A DNA stretch of 64,000 nucleotides from Bacillota bacterium (GCA_018816905.1 JAHIVB010000012.1:1-64000); one strand, 5' to 3'; positions 12,901 through 21,717 are shown, numbered from the stretch's first letter. The notes: generated by a model not told the origin, from the letters alone. Made by a program: numbers and translations.

Positions 12901-13388
12901 GAGTACCCATAATCAACCAAAGTTTCTGCTAATTTGTCCCTAGAAAATTCAAGGTTTTCGAAAAGTGTAAATATAGAATCTTTCCACACCTCTCTAGATA
13001 ACTGTGGTTTCAAAACTCCTGCTGGATGAGTAACAATTAATTGTTTATTGGACGAGAGCAACTTTCGAATCGTATTCATTCTTTCCATTTTAAATTCCAT
13101 TGAGGATACAAGTAATTCACTGGTGATGAACTCATCTTGTGGAAAGAATGAAAGAGAGTCTTCGTGTATGAACTGAGAAAGACGATCATAAGTCATTTGT
13201 GCATTATACAGGTTGGGACATACAACGACAAAATGCTTGTCGGATTTCTCATATGCGTAAGCCATAAGCAAAAGCCCCTGTTCTTCAGTGGTATTTTCAA
13301 TATGAATCCTCTGCATTCCTGATAGTATGGCAGCAATATACTTTTTGACTGGATCTTTTTTTTCGATATACTGATAGATTCTATTCAT
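9912..13388 (-). CDS. mfd: Transcription-repair coupling factor Mfd
   Basis: SF2 DNA translocase that removes stalled RNA polymerase from lesions and recruits UvrA; 1158 residues, full length. The N-terminal third has the UvrB-like module. The RNA-polymerase-interacting domain contains GDFVVHYDYGIGKF. Translocase motifs are GDVGFGKTEVALR (Walker A), DEEQRFG, SATPIPRTL and GRVGRT. A C-terminal TRCF domain follows. The ATG at 13388 is chosen for GGAGG four to five bases upstream; an in-frame TTG at 13418 would translate that site. It has its own promoter but may also receive transcription from the SDR gene 90 bases upstream. No clear terminator follows. Confidence 0.95.
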   Translation of the reverse strand: MNRIYQYIEKKDPVKKYIAAILSGMQRIHIENTTEEQGLLLMAYAYEKSDKHFVVVCPNLYNAQMTYDRLSQFIHEDSLSFFPQDEFITSELLVSSMEFKMERMNTIRKLLSSNKQLIVTHPAGVLKPQLSREVWKDSIFTLFENLEFSRDKLAETLVDYGYSKEYTVEKPGDFSVRGGIVDIYLTGEKNPVRLDFFGDSIESIKYFNIESQRSFENIKEIEIVPMTEFLYSSKMLKDLEKLIQSKLEMISFSDSARNRILEDLSRLQNHQELDRLNRYIPFITKKHLTILDLIEKPTVFFMDYHRIIDQYDLMVEEISDWYLSTDDYPKMSFELLYSLHELNYNQGVFIDFFEFKYKQTFDTALSFFGKEVLSFQGNTELFISDIRSDIANKTVIITASSLKMRTEIVDMMELNHLKYQLLTDNDLLYENQINIIVSDHFFDITSDTLGLRVITEPSIFKLRNIRRKGRYVSVYETSKRLSSINELKPGDFVVHYDYGIGKFLEISSMQMGATLNDYIHIEYRDGDKLYIPLESFHQIQKYSGSEGFVPRLSKLGGSDWAKAKQRVRQKAKDIADKLIKLYADREKSQGFSYFEYSDFEKDFENDFPYEETRDQNKAISEVLNDMSLPRPMDRLLCGDVGFGKTEVALRAAFRAVLNKKQVAYLAPTTVLSKQHYNTFKDRMEKYGIQVRLLNRFVSKKEQKGILEGLARGTVDVVIGTHRILSKDMVFKDLGLLVIDEEQRFGVLHKERIKEMKVNVDVLSLSATPIPRTLQMAIMGVKNMSLLETAPENRYPIQTYVLERNDTLIKDAIERELMRKGQVFYLYNRIEDIENIASKVQKLVPQARIQVAHGQMHKHDLEDVVDDFINQDIDVLISTTIIETGIDIPNANTLIIHDADKLGLSQLYQIRGRVGRTNRIAYAYLMYYKDKVLTEEALKRLKVIKEFTELGSGFKIAVRDLSIRGAGDVLGSEQSGFIDSVGIDLYMKILEEEIKEKQGIIEDQISSQGVKTRVSKYIDKKYIEDDFVKIEMHKKIQNVKNLDELKMLSEELKDRFGGYDEELEIYMYERLFEVLTKEFDIEKISESKTNITLIVSVMGSKKIAGEDVFTSGMHISPYLRFAYKNEKIRFILDTIELNKHWLYTMVEFLDSLQKKNENN

Positions 13389-13408
13389 GTTCCCTCCACG
13401 ACGTTTTA

Positions 13409-13427
13409 GCGAGTTCAAAGAACTCGC
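13409..13427 (-). promoter_or_regulatory. 5' UTR hairpin of mfd
   Basis: A perfect eight-base inverted repeat, GCGAGTTC/GAACTCGC with a three-base loop, lies in the mfd leader about 11 bases before the Shine-Dalgarno. It has no following T-run and is much more GC-rich than its surroundings. It could modulate mfd translation or bind a protein. Confidence 0.5.
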
Positions 13428-13453
13428 CGGGGTATAAACGTTATATTAATTTT

Positions 13454-13462
13454 ATTATATCA
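13454..13462 (-). promoter_or_regulatory. Extended -10 promoter of mfd
   Basis: On the minus strand TGATATAAT (TATAAT at 13454-13459) gives an extended -10, about 66 bases before the mfd start and about 16 bases after the end of the SDR gene. The -35 region is poor. Confidence 0.55.
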
Positions 13463-13478
13463 GAAAATTTTGGAAAAA

Positions 13479-14234
13479 TTACTTCCTTTTGTTTTGAACT
13501 TTATACGAAATGGCCAAAATAACGCTAGTTGGAATAAAACGCAGAATAAATTGAAGAACTTTCATCGAAAATCCAGGAATAATCTTTGGTTTTTTTCTTG
13601 TAATCCCTTTAATCGCTATTCTTGCACAACGATCTGCTTCCATTCCTGGCAATGACAATTTGGAGGCCTTCGCAACGATCCCGAATTCTGTCCTTACAGG
13701 TCCTGGGCATAAAGCCAAAACTCTAATGCCAGTTTTTTCTTTTCTTTGCTCGTAGTCAATAGCTCTGCTAAAAGAGAGCACATATGCCTTTGATGCTGCA
13801 TATGTTGCAAGTAACGGTGTTGGAAGAAAAGCAGCCATGCTGGCAACATTTAAAATGACTCCTTTTTCCATACTTCCTATAAATAATTTTGTTAATGTAT
13901 GAAGTGAAAGAACATTTAATTCCAACATGTTGATTTCATCTTCAAGTGGAATCTGATCGAATGGTCCAACTCTTCCAAATCCGGCATTGTTAATCACCAA
14001 CTCTGGACGATAGGACTTGACTTCTTCGTGTAAAGCATGACAATTTTCTTGTTTTGAAATATCAAATTGCTTTACCACAACGTCAATTCCGTATTTTATT
14101 GTCAACGTTTCTTTTAATTCATTCAATCTGTCAATTCTTCTTGCGACGAGAATTAGATTAGTCTTCTTTTCAGCTAATTGAACCGCTATTTCTCTTCCGA
14201 TTCCGCTGGATGCTCCTGTGATGAGTGCGTACAT
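13479..14234 (-). CDS. Short-chain dehydrogenase/reductase
   Basis: Classical SDR of 251 residues with an NAD(P) Rossmann fold. The cofactor loop is TGASSGIGREIA and the structural motif is NNAGFG. The catalytic Ser and YxxxK appear as ASMAAF and YAASKAY. The substrate cannot be predicted; the closest general type is the DltE/YqjQ-like oxidoreductase group. The ATG at 14234 lies two bases after the stop of the upstream GH13 gene, whose last codons (TTGGAGATAA) supply the Shine-Dalgarno. It is therefore the last gene of the lgt-GH13-SDR operon. The extended frame to a TTG at 14246 is not needed. Confidence 0.85.
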   Translation of the reverse strand: MYALITGASSGIGREIAVQLAEKKTNLILVARRIDRLNELKETLTIKYGIDVVVKQFDISKQENCHALHEEVKSYRPELVINNAGFGRVGPFDQIPLEDEINMLELNVLSLHTLTKLFIGSMEKGVILNVASMAAFLPTPLLATYAASKAYVLSFSRAIDYEQRKEKTGIRVLALCPGPVRTEFGIVAKASKLSLPGMEADRCARIAIKGITRKKPKIIPGFSMKVLQFILRFIPTSVILAISYKVQNKRK

Positions 14235-14236
14235 GA

Positions 14237-15910
14237 TTATCTCCAATCCAATAAGATTTCTTCTTTATCTCCGACCATTTTACATACTTTCGCCCCATAC
14301 GGCTTGATTCCCTCTGTGATTATACTGTTTGGGTTTATTGTGATTCTTACTTTTTTGCTTCCAATGTATCTTTCGTACGTCAATAAACGATCATTGTTGT
14401 CTATAAATCTAAAATATCCATTTTGTAGTATAACTTCATGTTTTCTTAGTTTGATTAGCTCGTCGTACATTCCTAACACGTCTTTATTCCAAGTTGATTC
14501 ATCCCAATTGAAACAACGTCTATTATCAGGGTCTGCTCCGCCAACCATTCCGATTTCGTCTCCGTAATAAATGCAGGGCATCCCAATATAGGTAAACTGA
14601 AACAAAACAGCAAGTTTAAAATTATTTAGGTTTCCGTCGAGAGAAGTAAGTAACCTAGGGGTATCATGAGAGTCTACCTGATTTAGTAAAGAGAACAGTA
14701 CGTTTCTTGGAACCATAGTAAGCAATCTCACAATTTGATTTTTGAATTGATGTAAATTAGTATCTCTTCTAACAAAATAATTATGAACGATATCATAAAA
14801 CTGATAGTTTTGAACAGAATCAAATTGATCTCCACGCAAATAATAGCTTGGGTTATGGAATACTTCTCCAATTATAATAGCTTCTGGATTCATTGCTTTC
14901 ACTTCAGTTCTAAACATTCTCCAAAACTCACTATCAACTTCATCGGCAACATCAAGCCTCCATCCATCAATTTGGAAAGAAAGCATATAGTGTCTTACCA
15001 CTTGAAGCAGGTACGCTCTAACTTCTGGATTTTGAGAATTCAATTTGGGCATTTGTGGCTCTTGACCGTATGTCTGATAACCGCCGTTCCTGCCGAATGA
15101 AATTGGATATCGTTCAATCAGAAACCAGTCAACGTATTTGCTATTGCTTTGATGTTCTAAAACATCTTGGAAAGCAAAGAAATGGTGGCTACAATGATTA
15201 AATACCGCGTCGATTACAACTTTAATGCCAAAATCATGACAACGTTCTACTAGTTCTTTGAACTCTGCGTCGGTGCCCAATATCGGATCAATTTTCATAT
15301 AATCTATGGTGTCATAACGATGAGAAGACGGGCTTAAGTTAATCGGTGTAAAGTAGATTGCATTGATTCCGCGCGCTTTTAAATATTCAAGTTTCAAAGT
15401 GATTCCTTTGAAATTTCCTCCAAACAGGTTATAGAATGTGGGCTTTCCTCCCCACATTTCAAATGTTTCTTCATTTTTACCTTCTCTTCGAAAACGGTCA
15501 GGATAAATTTGATAAAAAACAGTATCTTTAACAAATTTTGGAGCTATATACACGTCTGCCTTTTGAATTCTGGGTATTTCGAAAGCACCAAGCCTAAAAG
15601 GTTCTTTCTTTGTTAATCCATATTCTGTGTAAAAATCAATTTGATTCCCATCCGTAATTTTAAAGTAATACACACAACCGTAATGATTGGGAATAAAACT
15701 GGTGATGTGATATCGAAATAATTCGTCTTCCAAATAGATACTCATAGGATGTGTGATTCGTTCGTTATAGTCATAAAAACGATTGTACTCAATCGTTTCA
15801 ACCGTTATTTGATCTTGATTAGATGTTCGAAATATCAAAGTAATATAGCTTTCCTCTTCAATAAATGACCAAACTGAATTCGCTTCATGAAACAATGCTT
15901 CTTTAATCAT
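14237..15910 (-). CDS. Cytoplasmic GH13 alpha-amylase family enzyme (neopullulanase/cyclomaltodextrinase type)
   Basis: Glycoside hydrolase of 557 residues acting on maltodextrins. An N-terminal beta-domain of about 120 residues precedes the TIM barrel, which opens with FYQIYPDRF. Conserved region I is DAVFNHCSHH. The nucleophile Asp is in GWRLDVADE, the acid Glu in IIGEVFH, and the transition-state Asp in VDSHDTPR. No signal peptide is present, so it acts on imported dextrins. Its ATG overlaps the lgt stop (ATGA). Together with the second cytoplasmic GH13 gene at 30.6 kb it would degrade the products delivered by MalEFG. Exact subfamily and specificity are uncertain. Confidence 0.88.
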   Translation of the reverse strand: MIKEALFHEANSVWSFIEEESYITLIFRTSNQDQITVETIEYNRFYDYNERITHPMSIYLEDELFRYHITSFIPNHYGCVYYFKITDGNQIDFYTEYGLTKKEPFRLGAFEIPRIQKADVYIAPKFVKDTVFYQIYPDRFRREGKNEETFEMWGGKPTFYNLFGGNFKGITLKLEYLKARGINAIYFTPINLSPSSHRYDTIDYMKIDPILGTDAEFKELVERCHDFGIKVVIDAVFNHCSHHFFAFQDVLEHQSNSKYVDWFLIERYPISFGRNGGYQTYGQEPQMPKLNSQNPEVRAYLLQVVRHYMLSFQIDGWRLDVADEVDSEFWRMFRTEVKAMNPEAIIIGEVFHNPSYYLRGDQFDSVQNYQFYDIVHNYFVRRDTNLHQFKNQIVRLLTMVPRNVLFSLLNQVDSHDTPRLLTSLDGNLNNFKLAVLFQFTYIGMPCIYYGDEIGMVGGADPDNRRCFNWDESTWNKDVLGMYDELIKLRKHEVILQNGYFRFIDNNDRLLTYERYIGSKKVRITINPNSIITEGIKPYGAKVCKMVGDKEEILLDWR

Positions 15911-16689
15911 TCTGCTAAGCCCTTTTTCCTTTTATTGGATTTTACCATAAGATAAATTCCCAAACCAATCAATAATATACTCAAATATTGTGATGGTGAT
16001 GGATAATTTGAATAAGTTCCTTGAATGAAAGTCAAGAACTCTCCTCTATCGTCACCTCTAATGAATTCAATCAAGAACCTCCAAATACCATATCCAATTA
16101 GGTAAACATTAAATTCAATGTTTCTAAAAGATTTCACTTTGTTAAGCGCAAAGAAGAATGCAAACAGAAAAATGGACTCAAAAAGTTGGGTAGGATAGAC
16201 TGGAACCCCGCCCGATTCCCCACTAGGAAATGACACCCCCAAGAATGAATCCGTTGGAATTCCATAGCAGCATCCTGCAGTAAAACAACCAATTCTTCCA
16301 AAAGCGTGAGCTAAAACAACACCTACGATAACGGTATTCAAAATTTCTGGCATTCTATCTTTTTGAGCTTTGTATCCAAACTTCATCAATAATACAAAAC
16401 ACACCAAACCACCAATCAGTCCTCCAAGGAAAGTGATGGACCCGAATGCAGATTCTCCCTCGTGAATTGTGTGAAATATTCCATCCGACAACCAAGAAGT
16501 CAATAAAGCCGCTCCCAAACTAATGGCGATGAATATCAATAATTTATTCGTTTCTTTTCTAGAAAAATGGTCGATTTTTTCAAATCTCCAAGCAACATAA
16601 AGCATCATAAAAAATAATCCGATAGTAATCATGATGTCATACATCGGTAAGTTGTAGCCAAAAACTTCTTCCCATAAATATGGATACAT
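15907..16689 (-). CDS. lgt: Prolipoprotein diacylglyceryl transferase
   Basis: Integral membrane enzyme that attaches diacylglycerol to the lipobox cysteine of prelipoproteins; 260 residues with about seven membrane helices. The Lgt signature is present as HAFGRIGCFTAGCCYG, a cysteine-rich variant also found in other Firmicutes. The conserved PVYPTQLFES follows. AAGGAG lies eight bases before the ATG. It leads an operon with a GH13 enzyme and an SDR. At least four clients are encoded in this window: MalE, the amylase lipoprotein, YidC and PstS. Confidence 0.94.
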   Translation of the reverse strand: MYPYLWEEVFGYNLPMYDIMITIGLFFMMLYVAWRFEKIDHFSRKETNKLLIFIAISLGAALLTSWLSDGIFHTIHEGESAFGSITFLGGLIGGLVCFVLLMKFGYKAQKDRMPEILNTVIVGVVLAHAFGRIGCFTAGCCYGIPTDSFLGVSFPSGESGGVPVYPTQLFESIFLFAFFFALNKVKSFRNIEFNVYLIGYGIWRFLIEFIRGDDRGEFLTFIQGTYSNYPSPSQYLSILLIGLGIYLMVKSNKRKKGLAE

Positions 16690-16712
16690 TTCATCAGCTC
16701 CTTTTTTAGTAT

Positions 16713-16721
16713 ATTATATCA
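16713..16721 (-). promoter_or_regulatory. Extended -10 promoter of lgt
   Basis: TGATATAAT on the minus strand (TATAAT at 16713-16718), 24 bases before the lgt ATG, with no good -35. It lies directly behind the terminator of the mal operon. Confidence 0.6.
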
Positions 16722-16734
16722 CAAATTAAGTAAG

Positions 16735-16762
16735 AAAAAGGAATGAAGATTCATTCCTTTTT
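16735..16762 (-). terminator. Terminator of the mal operon
   Basis: A 12-base stem, AAAAAGGAATGA/TCATTCCTTTTT with a four-base loop, lies eight bases after malG. It separates the transporter operon from the lgt operon on the same strand. Confidence 0.88.
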
Positions 16763-16769
16763 TCATGAA

Positions 16770-17840
16770 TTATCCCTTTGTCGCTCCTGCCATGATTCCT
16801 TCAATCAAATATCTTTGGAATAGCATATACAAGATTGTAATTGGTAATGCGACAATCAATGCCCCCGCTGCGAAAGTAGTATAACTAGACGATCTTGGAT
16901 TTGAAATCAATGAGAATAATCCCACTGCCAACGTCCATTGTTTTGAAACAATGTCCGTTCCTGTTTCTCCAGCAAGTTGAACGTCCAACAAATACTTAGG
17001 CAACATGTAATCCATCCAAGGCGCCATAAATTGACCTACGGCTACGAAAGATAGAATTGGAACAGATAACGGCAAAATGATTTTAAAGAAGATTTGAGCC
17101 TTAGAAGCCCCGTCTAGCATAGCAGATTCATCTAGGTCTTTTGGAATTTGTGATAAATATCCCTTAATTAACCAAATGTTACCAGGAATGCTTCCACCAA
17201 CATAAAGTATAGTTAACCACGTTGGCTTTCCTAACAAACCAAATACTTGGAATAAAGTAAACATTGCAATCAGTCCCATAAAAGAAGGGAAAACTTGCAA
17301 AATCAGAATAGTCATCAAACCTGCTTTTTTTCCTTTGAATTTGAATCTTGCAAATACATAACCCGCACCTGTAATGAAGATAACACCTAAAACCATATTC
17401 AAAATCGCAATTATAAATGTATTTTTATACCAAGTTGGGAAATTTGTATCGACAAATAGGTTTCTATAATTTTCCCAAGTGAACAAATTCGCTGTTGGTA
17501 GCAGCAATGTAGGAAGTTCACTCGTGTTTGTGAAAGAAGCTCCCACTAGATATAGAACCGGGAAAATGACAACCCCTGCAGCAACAGTCAACTGAGTAAA
17601 AGTAAGAATCTTCATCATAATCTCTTTGAATCCAAAAGCAATTCTAAGCGATCCTTTAAATAATTGTTTCTTTGAACTTAATTTAAATGCGACATAGAGT
17701 CCATAAACTGGAATCAAGCCGATAAATGCCCCCGCTGTTTTGTTGTGCCCTTTTCTCTCATAGATGTCTGCACATATAGAACTGTGCGTAAAGAGCAAAA
17801 TAATCCCTAACATGACTAATAATACTGTACCTATAATCAT
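16770..17840 (-). CDS. malG: Maltodextrin ABC transporter permease, MalG type
   Basis: Inner-membrane permease subunit of 356 residues. The cytoplasmic EAA loop that docks the ATPase is at about 237-257 (DESAMLDGASKAQIFFKIILP). The core matches MalG. Residues 1-75 are an extra N-terminal segment with two hydrophobic stretches (1-18 and 36-52) that ordinary MalG proteins of about 280 residues lack. AAGGAGG lies seven bases upstream, overlapping the malF end. The gene is last in the CBM41-malE-malF-malG operon. No MalK or MsmX-type ATPase is encoded in the window, so a shared ATPase elsewhere is implied. Confidence 0.92.
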   Translation of the reverse strand: MIIGTVLLVMLGIILLFTHSSICADIYERKGHNKTAGAFIGLIPVYGLYVAFKLSSKKQLFKGSLRIAFGFKEIMMKILTFTQLTVAAGVVIFPVLYLVGASFTNTSELPTLLLPTANLFTWENYRNLFVDTNFPTWYKNTFIIAILNMVLGVIFITGAGYVFARFKFKGKKAGLMTILILQVFPSFMGLIAMFTLFQVFGLLGKPTWLTILYVGGSIPGNIWLIKGYLSQIPKDLDESAMLDGASKAQIFFKIILPLSVPILSFVAVGQFMAPWMDYMLPKYLLDVQLAGETGTDIVSKQWTLAVGLFSLISNPRSSSYTTFAAGALIVALPITILYMLFQRYLIEGIMAGATKG

Positions 17841-17842
17841 CG

Positions 17843-20302
17843 CTAGTCCTCCTTAAATGCTCTCATTTGAGAGTAGTTCCATGCTGCGACGCTACCCACA
17901 ATGATAAAGATGAGAATTGAGAAAACGGACGCCATATTGTAAACTTTTTTACTTACGGTCAAAGTATACATCCACGAAATCAAAATATCGGTGCTGCCTG
18001 CGAAGGCGGAATCTATGTCTCCGGCACCGGTACCTCCTTGAGTAATGAAGTAGATGACCCCAAAATTATTAAAGTTTCCAGAAAACGTCATAACAAGAAT
18101 TGGAGCTGTAGAATACATCACGAGCGGGAAGGTGATGAATTTAAACTTCTGCCCTTTTGACGCGCCATCAATATCCGCCGCTTCATAAAGCGTTTTGTCA
18201 ATTGATGTCATGATACTAGTCATTAAAGCCATGAAATAAGGCGCTCCGAGCCAAATATTAATAACAATTAATGCAATACGCACAAACCAAATATTATTTG
18301 CATTCGTAAACCATTGAACTGTTTCTTGTCCTAGGTAAAAGAATTGTTGAACGCCACTTAACGTGTCATATTCTGTACTGATAATTCCCCACTTTTGGAA
18401 CAAATCAATGAGTCCAGCGTTTTTCAATATGGCGTTAACAACGCCCTTGTCGCTGAAAATAACCGAGAATGCCATTTGTGAAATCAAAGCCGGAACCGCC
18501 CAAGGAAGAATTAAGAATGTTCTCCAAAATTTCTTGAATGGTACCCTCTCTGAGGAAATAACAATTGCCTGGAACATACCGCCAAAAAATACGGTTGCTG
18601 TTGAAAAAATCGCCCAAATAACAGTCCATACGAATACCCTCCAGAAAGTTTCACCAAAAGGAATTCCTTCTCCAAATGAGAATATTCTCGTGAAGTTATA
18701 GAATCCAACCCAAGTAAATAATCCTGAATCAGAGTCAAACCCACTGTAACTTGTAAATGCAATCAAGAATCCAAATAAGATTGGCATGATTGAAATGAAC
18801 GTAATGACAAACACGGCCGGGAATATCATGATATATTCAAACCCGTGGGTATAGATATCCTTAAACCATTGTCCGTCAGTAACTCTTTCATGAGTCAAAT
18901 CATATTTTTTACTTGTTTTACTAGCGTCAGTTACGCTCCATATCCAAATGAAGATAAAATACGCCATCAAAAGAGTTGAAATTAATCCTTGTATCAGCAA
19001 ATAGGAAGATACATGTCCGAGCAGCGGAGACTCATCTAATATTCCGGCTACTGCACCATAAGTTACTCCGTCATCTGTAAACGCAACAGATTTAAGAGGA
19101 TCATGAAGAGATTTGTATTCGTACGTAACTTTTTCAGTTGTACCGAGTGTTACTACTGACCATAATCCTTTAAGGAAGAATCCTGCTTTGTCAAAAAAGA
19201 AATTATAATATGTTGATTCAAACTCGTCTCTCAAATCAGGGTTGACCGAGAAATAGACTTCAAGAAGAAAACGATTGTAATATCCTGAATCATAATCCGT
19301 GTTTGCATTTGGCAAAGACCTTGAAGTAATGTAATTTCTTAAGTAATAAGTGAATTCTGTTCCATTATATCCGTGTACCATCTCATAATTGATTTCAGGA
19401 ATGTAACGAACATAAACGTTGTTGGAAGTGTCATATAGAACAGTTCCTTTGACTACAACTGATTTTAATGCATTGATTTCGGCAGTATTGCCAGTATCGG
19501 TAGCGTCTATAAAATCAGAGCTGTCAGTAATGTTGGTGTATCGATAGGTCGATGTCCCCAATACACTACTACTAGTTGTCGACTTGATATAAATTACGTC
19601 GGTAGTTGGATTTAAATACAAAGAAGAGGTTCTTGTCGATACTGTAAATCCTGTTACATCGTATATAATGTCTGTCGGATTGTTGACGTTGACATAGAAT
19701 TCTTCTCTGGTCACTCCGTCTCCGGTAATTACTTTATAATACTCGACATTATTCTGCTCATAGATTGATACGCCTTGAACAATGCTTCTGAAAGTCATCG
19801 CAGCAATGGCGTCATCATCAACACCTATAATCAAATCGGTGTCAACAACCACTCCATCATTAGCCGTTTTGTATCCACCACTGCCATCTGTGACCAAATC
19901 AGGAATCAACAAGAAATACCTCGCAGTGGAAGCATCAATAATCTGAATAGCAGCATAATCAATCAATTCTTGCATTGAGAAGATGTCGTCTTCCATTGCA
20001 GAATCATGATAAGTCTCGAAATCCGGTAAATTTATTTTACCGTCTGCTTTGTCGAATAAATATCTATTGTAAAAATTCTTTGCAAAATCATCAGAATACA
20101 ATTCACCTGTTTCACTCGTAAGTTTATCATAAGGATTTACTTGAGAAAAATAGTGGCTTGATGAAATTTCAATAAACACAAACATCGCAAAAAATATGAA
20201 AAAGAAGACGGCTTTAATATATTGCCTATTCAGCAATTGCCCCGTTCCGGGTAAAATTCCGGAAGCAACTCCTTTAAGAATGTGTTTTGTTTTTCGATCC
20301 AT
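17843..20302 (-). CDS. malF: Maltodextrin ABC transporter permease, MalF type, with large external domain
   Basis: Permease subunit of 819 residues, far larger than the 290-520 usual for MalF. The N-terminus has LPGTGQLLNRQYIK before membrane helix 1 (31-48). Residues about 50-432 form a hydrophilic, Thr/Ser/Asp-rich domain that must face outward. Membrane helix 2 (433-456) and the permease core follow. The EAA loop is at 703-725 (TLYEAADIDGASKG). AAAGGAG lies six bases before the ATG. The E. coli MalF P2 loop contacts MalE; this domain sits at the same place but is about twice as long, so a substrate- or MalE-binding role is inferred. Confidence 0.92.
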   Translation of the reverse strand: MDRKTKHILKGVASGILPGTGQLLNRQYIKAVFFFIFFAMFVFIEISSSHYFSQVNPYDKLTSETGELYSDDFAKNFYNRYLFDKADGKINLPDFETYHDSAMEDDIFSMQELIDYAAIQIIDASTARYFLLIPDLVTDGSGGYKTANDGVVVDTDLIIGVDDDAIAAMTFRSIVQGVSIYEQNNVEYYKVITGDGVTREEFYVNVNNPTDIIYDVTGFTVSTRTSSLYLNPTTDVIYIKSTTSSSVLGTSTYRYTNITDSSDFIDATDTGNTAEINALKSVVVKGTVLYDTSNNVYVRYIPEINYEMVHGYNGTEFTYYLRNYITSRSLPNANTDYDSGYYNRFLLEVYFSVNPDLRDEFESTYYNFFFDKAGFFLKGLWSVVTLGTTEKVTYEYKSLHDPLKSVAFTDDGVTYGAVAGILDESPLLGHVSSYLLIQGLISTLLMAYFIFIWIWSVTDASKTSKKYDLTHERVTDGQWFKDIYTHGFEYIMIFPAVFVITFISIMPILFGFLIAFTSYSGFDSDSGLFTWVGFYNFTRIFSFGEGIPFGETFWRVFVWTVIWAIFSTATVFFGGMFQAIVISSERVPFKKFWRTFLILPWAVPALISQMAFSVIFSDKGVVNAILKNAGLIDLFQKWGIISTEYDTLSGVQQFFYLGQETVQWFTNANNIWFVRIALIVINIWLGAPYFMALMTSIMTSIDKTLYEAADIDGASKGQKFKFITFPLVMYSTAPILVMTFSGNFNNFGVIYFITQGGTGAGDIDSAFAGSTDILISWMYTLTVSKKVYNMASVFSILIFIIVGSVAAWNYSQMRAFKED

Positions 20303-20343
20303 AAATGTCTCCTTTTTGTCGCACTGTAAATACTAAGAAAGAA

Positions 20344-20361
20344 GGCCTCCTTGCGAAGGCC
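20344..20361 (-). terminator. Stem-loop between malE and malF
   Basis: A GGCCT/AGGCC inverted repeat in the 83-base malE-malF gap is followed on the minus strand by a T-rich but interrupted tract. It probably stabilises the malE message or partly terminates, giving more binding protein than permease, as in the E. coli malEFG operon. Confidence 0.5.
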
Positions 20362-20385
20362 AACTAACCTGATTGTAAGTGTATT

Positions 20386-21696
20386 CTAGGAACCTAAAGC
20401 CTTGGAAGCAGCATAAGAAGCTTCTGCTTTTATTTGTTCAGTTTCAATATCAGCACTTTGGTCCCAAATATTTCTAACCATTGTTTCTGCAGCTGACCAA
20501 TAATAGGTAACTTCAGCGATGGTTGGCATTGGAATGGATGTTTGTAATTGTTGAATCATCACTTGCATGAATACGTCATCAGCAATTCCATCGATGCCTG
20601 ACAAATCTTTTAAAGCTGGGCAGTCATTGGATGTTTGATACAAAATATTTTGAGCTTCAACTGATGCTAAGAATTCAACGAATGCGATTGCAGCTTCTTT
20701 ATTTTGTGAATATTTATAAACTGCAACCATTTGAGAACCAGCAAATGTTGATGGTGAGTTTGTTGCTTCTGGAGTGTCTTCAAAAGTAGGCATAACCATA
20801 GCACCTAAAAGACCTTCATTGTCTGGATCTAACTTTTCTTGGAAACCGGTGATTGCCCATGGACCAGTAATGATCATGGCAGCTGTTTCTTGTTCAAAAT
20901 AAGTTGTAGATACAGAGTTATAAGAGTTATTTCCAGTAACGACAGGTTTTAACTCAGTTGTTAACCATGTAAGGGCGTTTGTTAAGTTATCAGATACAAA
21001 TCCTACTTGAGTTGGGTCAGTTCCGTCAACTCCATGAGGTCTCCATCCAAAAGCTGAATAGATTGATTGTAAGAAATAATTATCAGCCCAATGTGAATTG
21101 GTAGTCAATAATTGTTTTCCAGGGTTTGCAGTAGCATAAGTCGCAGAGTAATCAATGATGTCTTGCCAAGATGTTAAGTTTGCAACTTCTGCATCTGTAA
21201 TCATGCTTTTGTTATACATGATGAAAACAGATTCGATTGAAATTGGTACTGCATACAATACTGGGTTATCAGTATTTCTTGTTCCTGCTGTTGCAATGTC
21301 CATTGCTACATCAAGAATTTCAGTATCCAAGGATTCAAACAATTCATTTGGAAGTGGATAAACCAAATCTTCCAAAATAGCTAAGGATAAGTGGTCATGA
21401 GGGAACATAAATACGTCCGCGCCATTTCCAGATACACCATATGTTTTAAGTCTGTCACGGGAGTCTAAAGCGCCCATGTGTTGGAAATTCACTTCAATGT
21501 TTGGATATGCTGCGTTAAAAGCAGGAATCAATTCAGCCATAAACAAGCCTTCAGAGTCATCTAACCAAACAGTAATGGTTGTTACTTTTTCTTGACTTTC
21601 ACTGAAGTCTACAATATCTTCTGCCAGTGCAGGAGTACAAGCTACTAAAGTGAAAAGTGCGATAAGTGATAGGAATAATCCTGTTAATTTTTTCAT
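20386..21696 (-). CDS. malE: Maltodextrin-binding lipoprotein, MalE type
   Basis: Extracytoplasmic solute-binding protein of 436 residues (SBP family 1). The signal peptide ends in the lipobox LVAC, so it would be lipid-anchored by Lgt. The mature part begins with ITVWLDDSEGLFMAELIPAF, typical of MalE-like folds. ADVFMFPHDHL and GPWAITGFQ are further family landmarks. The ATG at 21696 has AGGAGA seven bases upstream; the six extra codons in the open frame are that ribosome-binding site. It follows the CBM41 protein and precedes the two permeases, which supports maltodextrin as substrate. Confidence 0.92.
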   Translation of the reverse strand: MKKLTGLFLSLIALFTLVACTPALAEDIVDFSESQEKVTTITVWLDDSEGLFMAELIPAFNAAYPNIEVNFQHMGALDSRDRLKTYGVSGNGADVFMFPHDHLSLAILEDLVYPLPNELFESLDTEILDVAMDIATAGTRNTDNPVLYAVPISIESVFIMYNKSMITDAEVANLTSWQDIIDYSATYATANPGKQLLTTNSHWADNYFLQSIYSAFGWRPHGVDGTDPTQVGFVSDNLTNALTWLTTELKPVVTGNNSYNSVSTTYFEQETAAMIITGPWAITGFQEKLDPDNEGLLGAMVMPTFEDTPEATNSPSTFAGSQMVAVYKYSQNKEAAIAFVEFLASVEAQNILYQTSNDCPALKDLSGIDGIADDVFMQVMIQQLQTSIPMPTIAEVTYYWSAAETMVRNIWDQSADIETEQIKAEASYAASKALGS

Positions 21697-21717
21697 CTTA
21701 TTCTCTCCTCTCATTCC

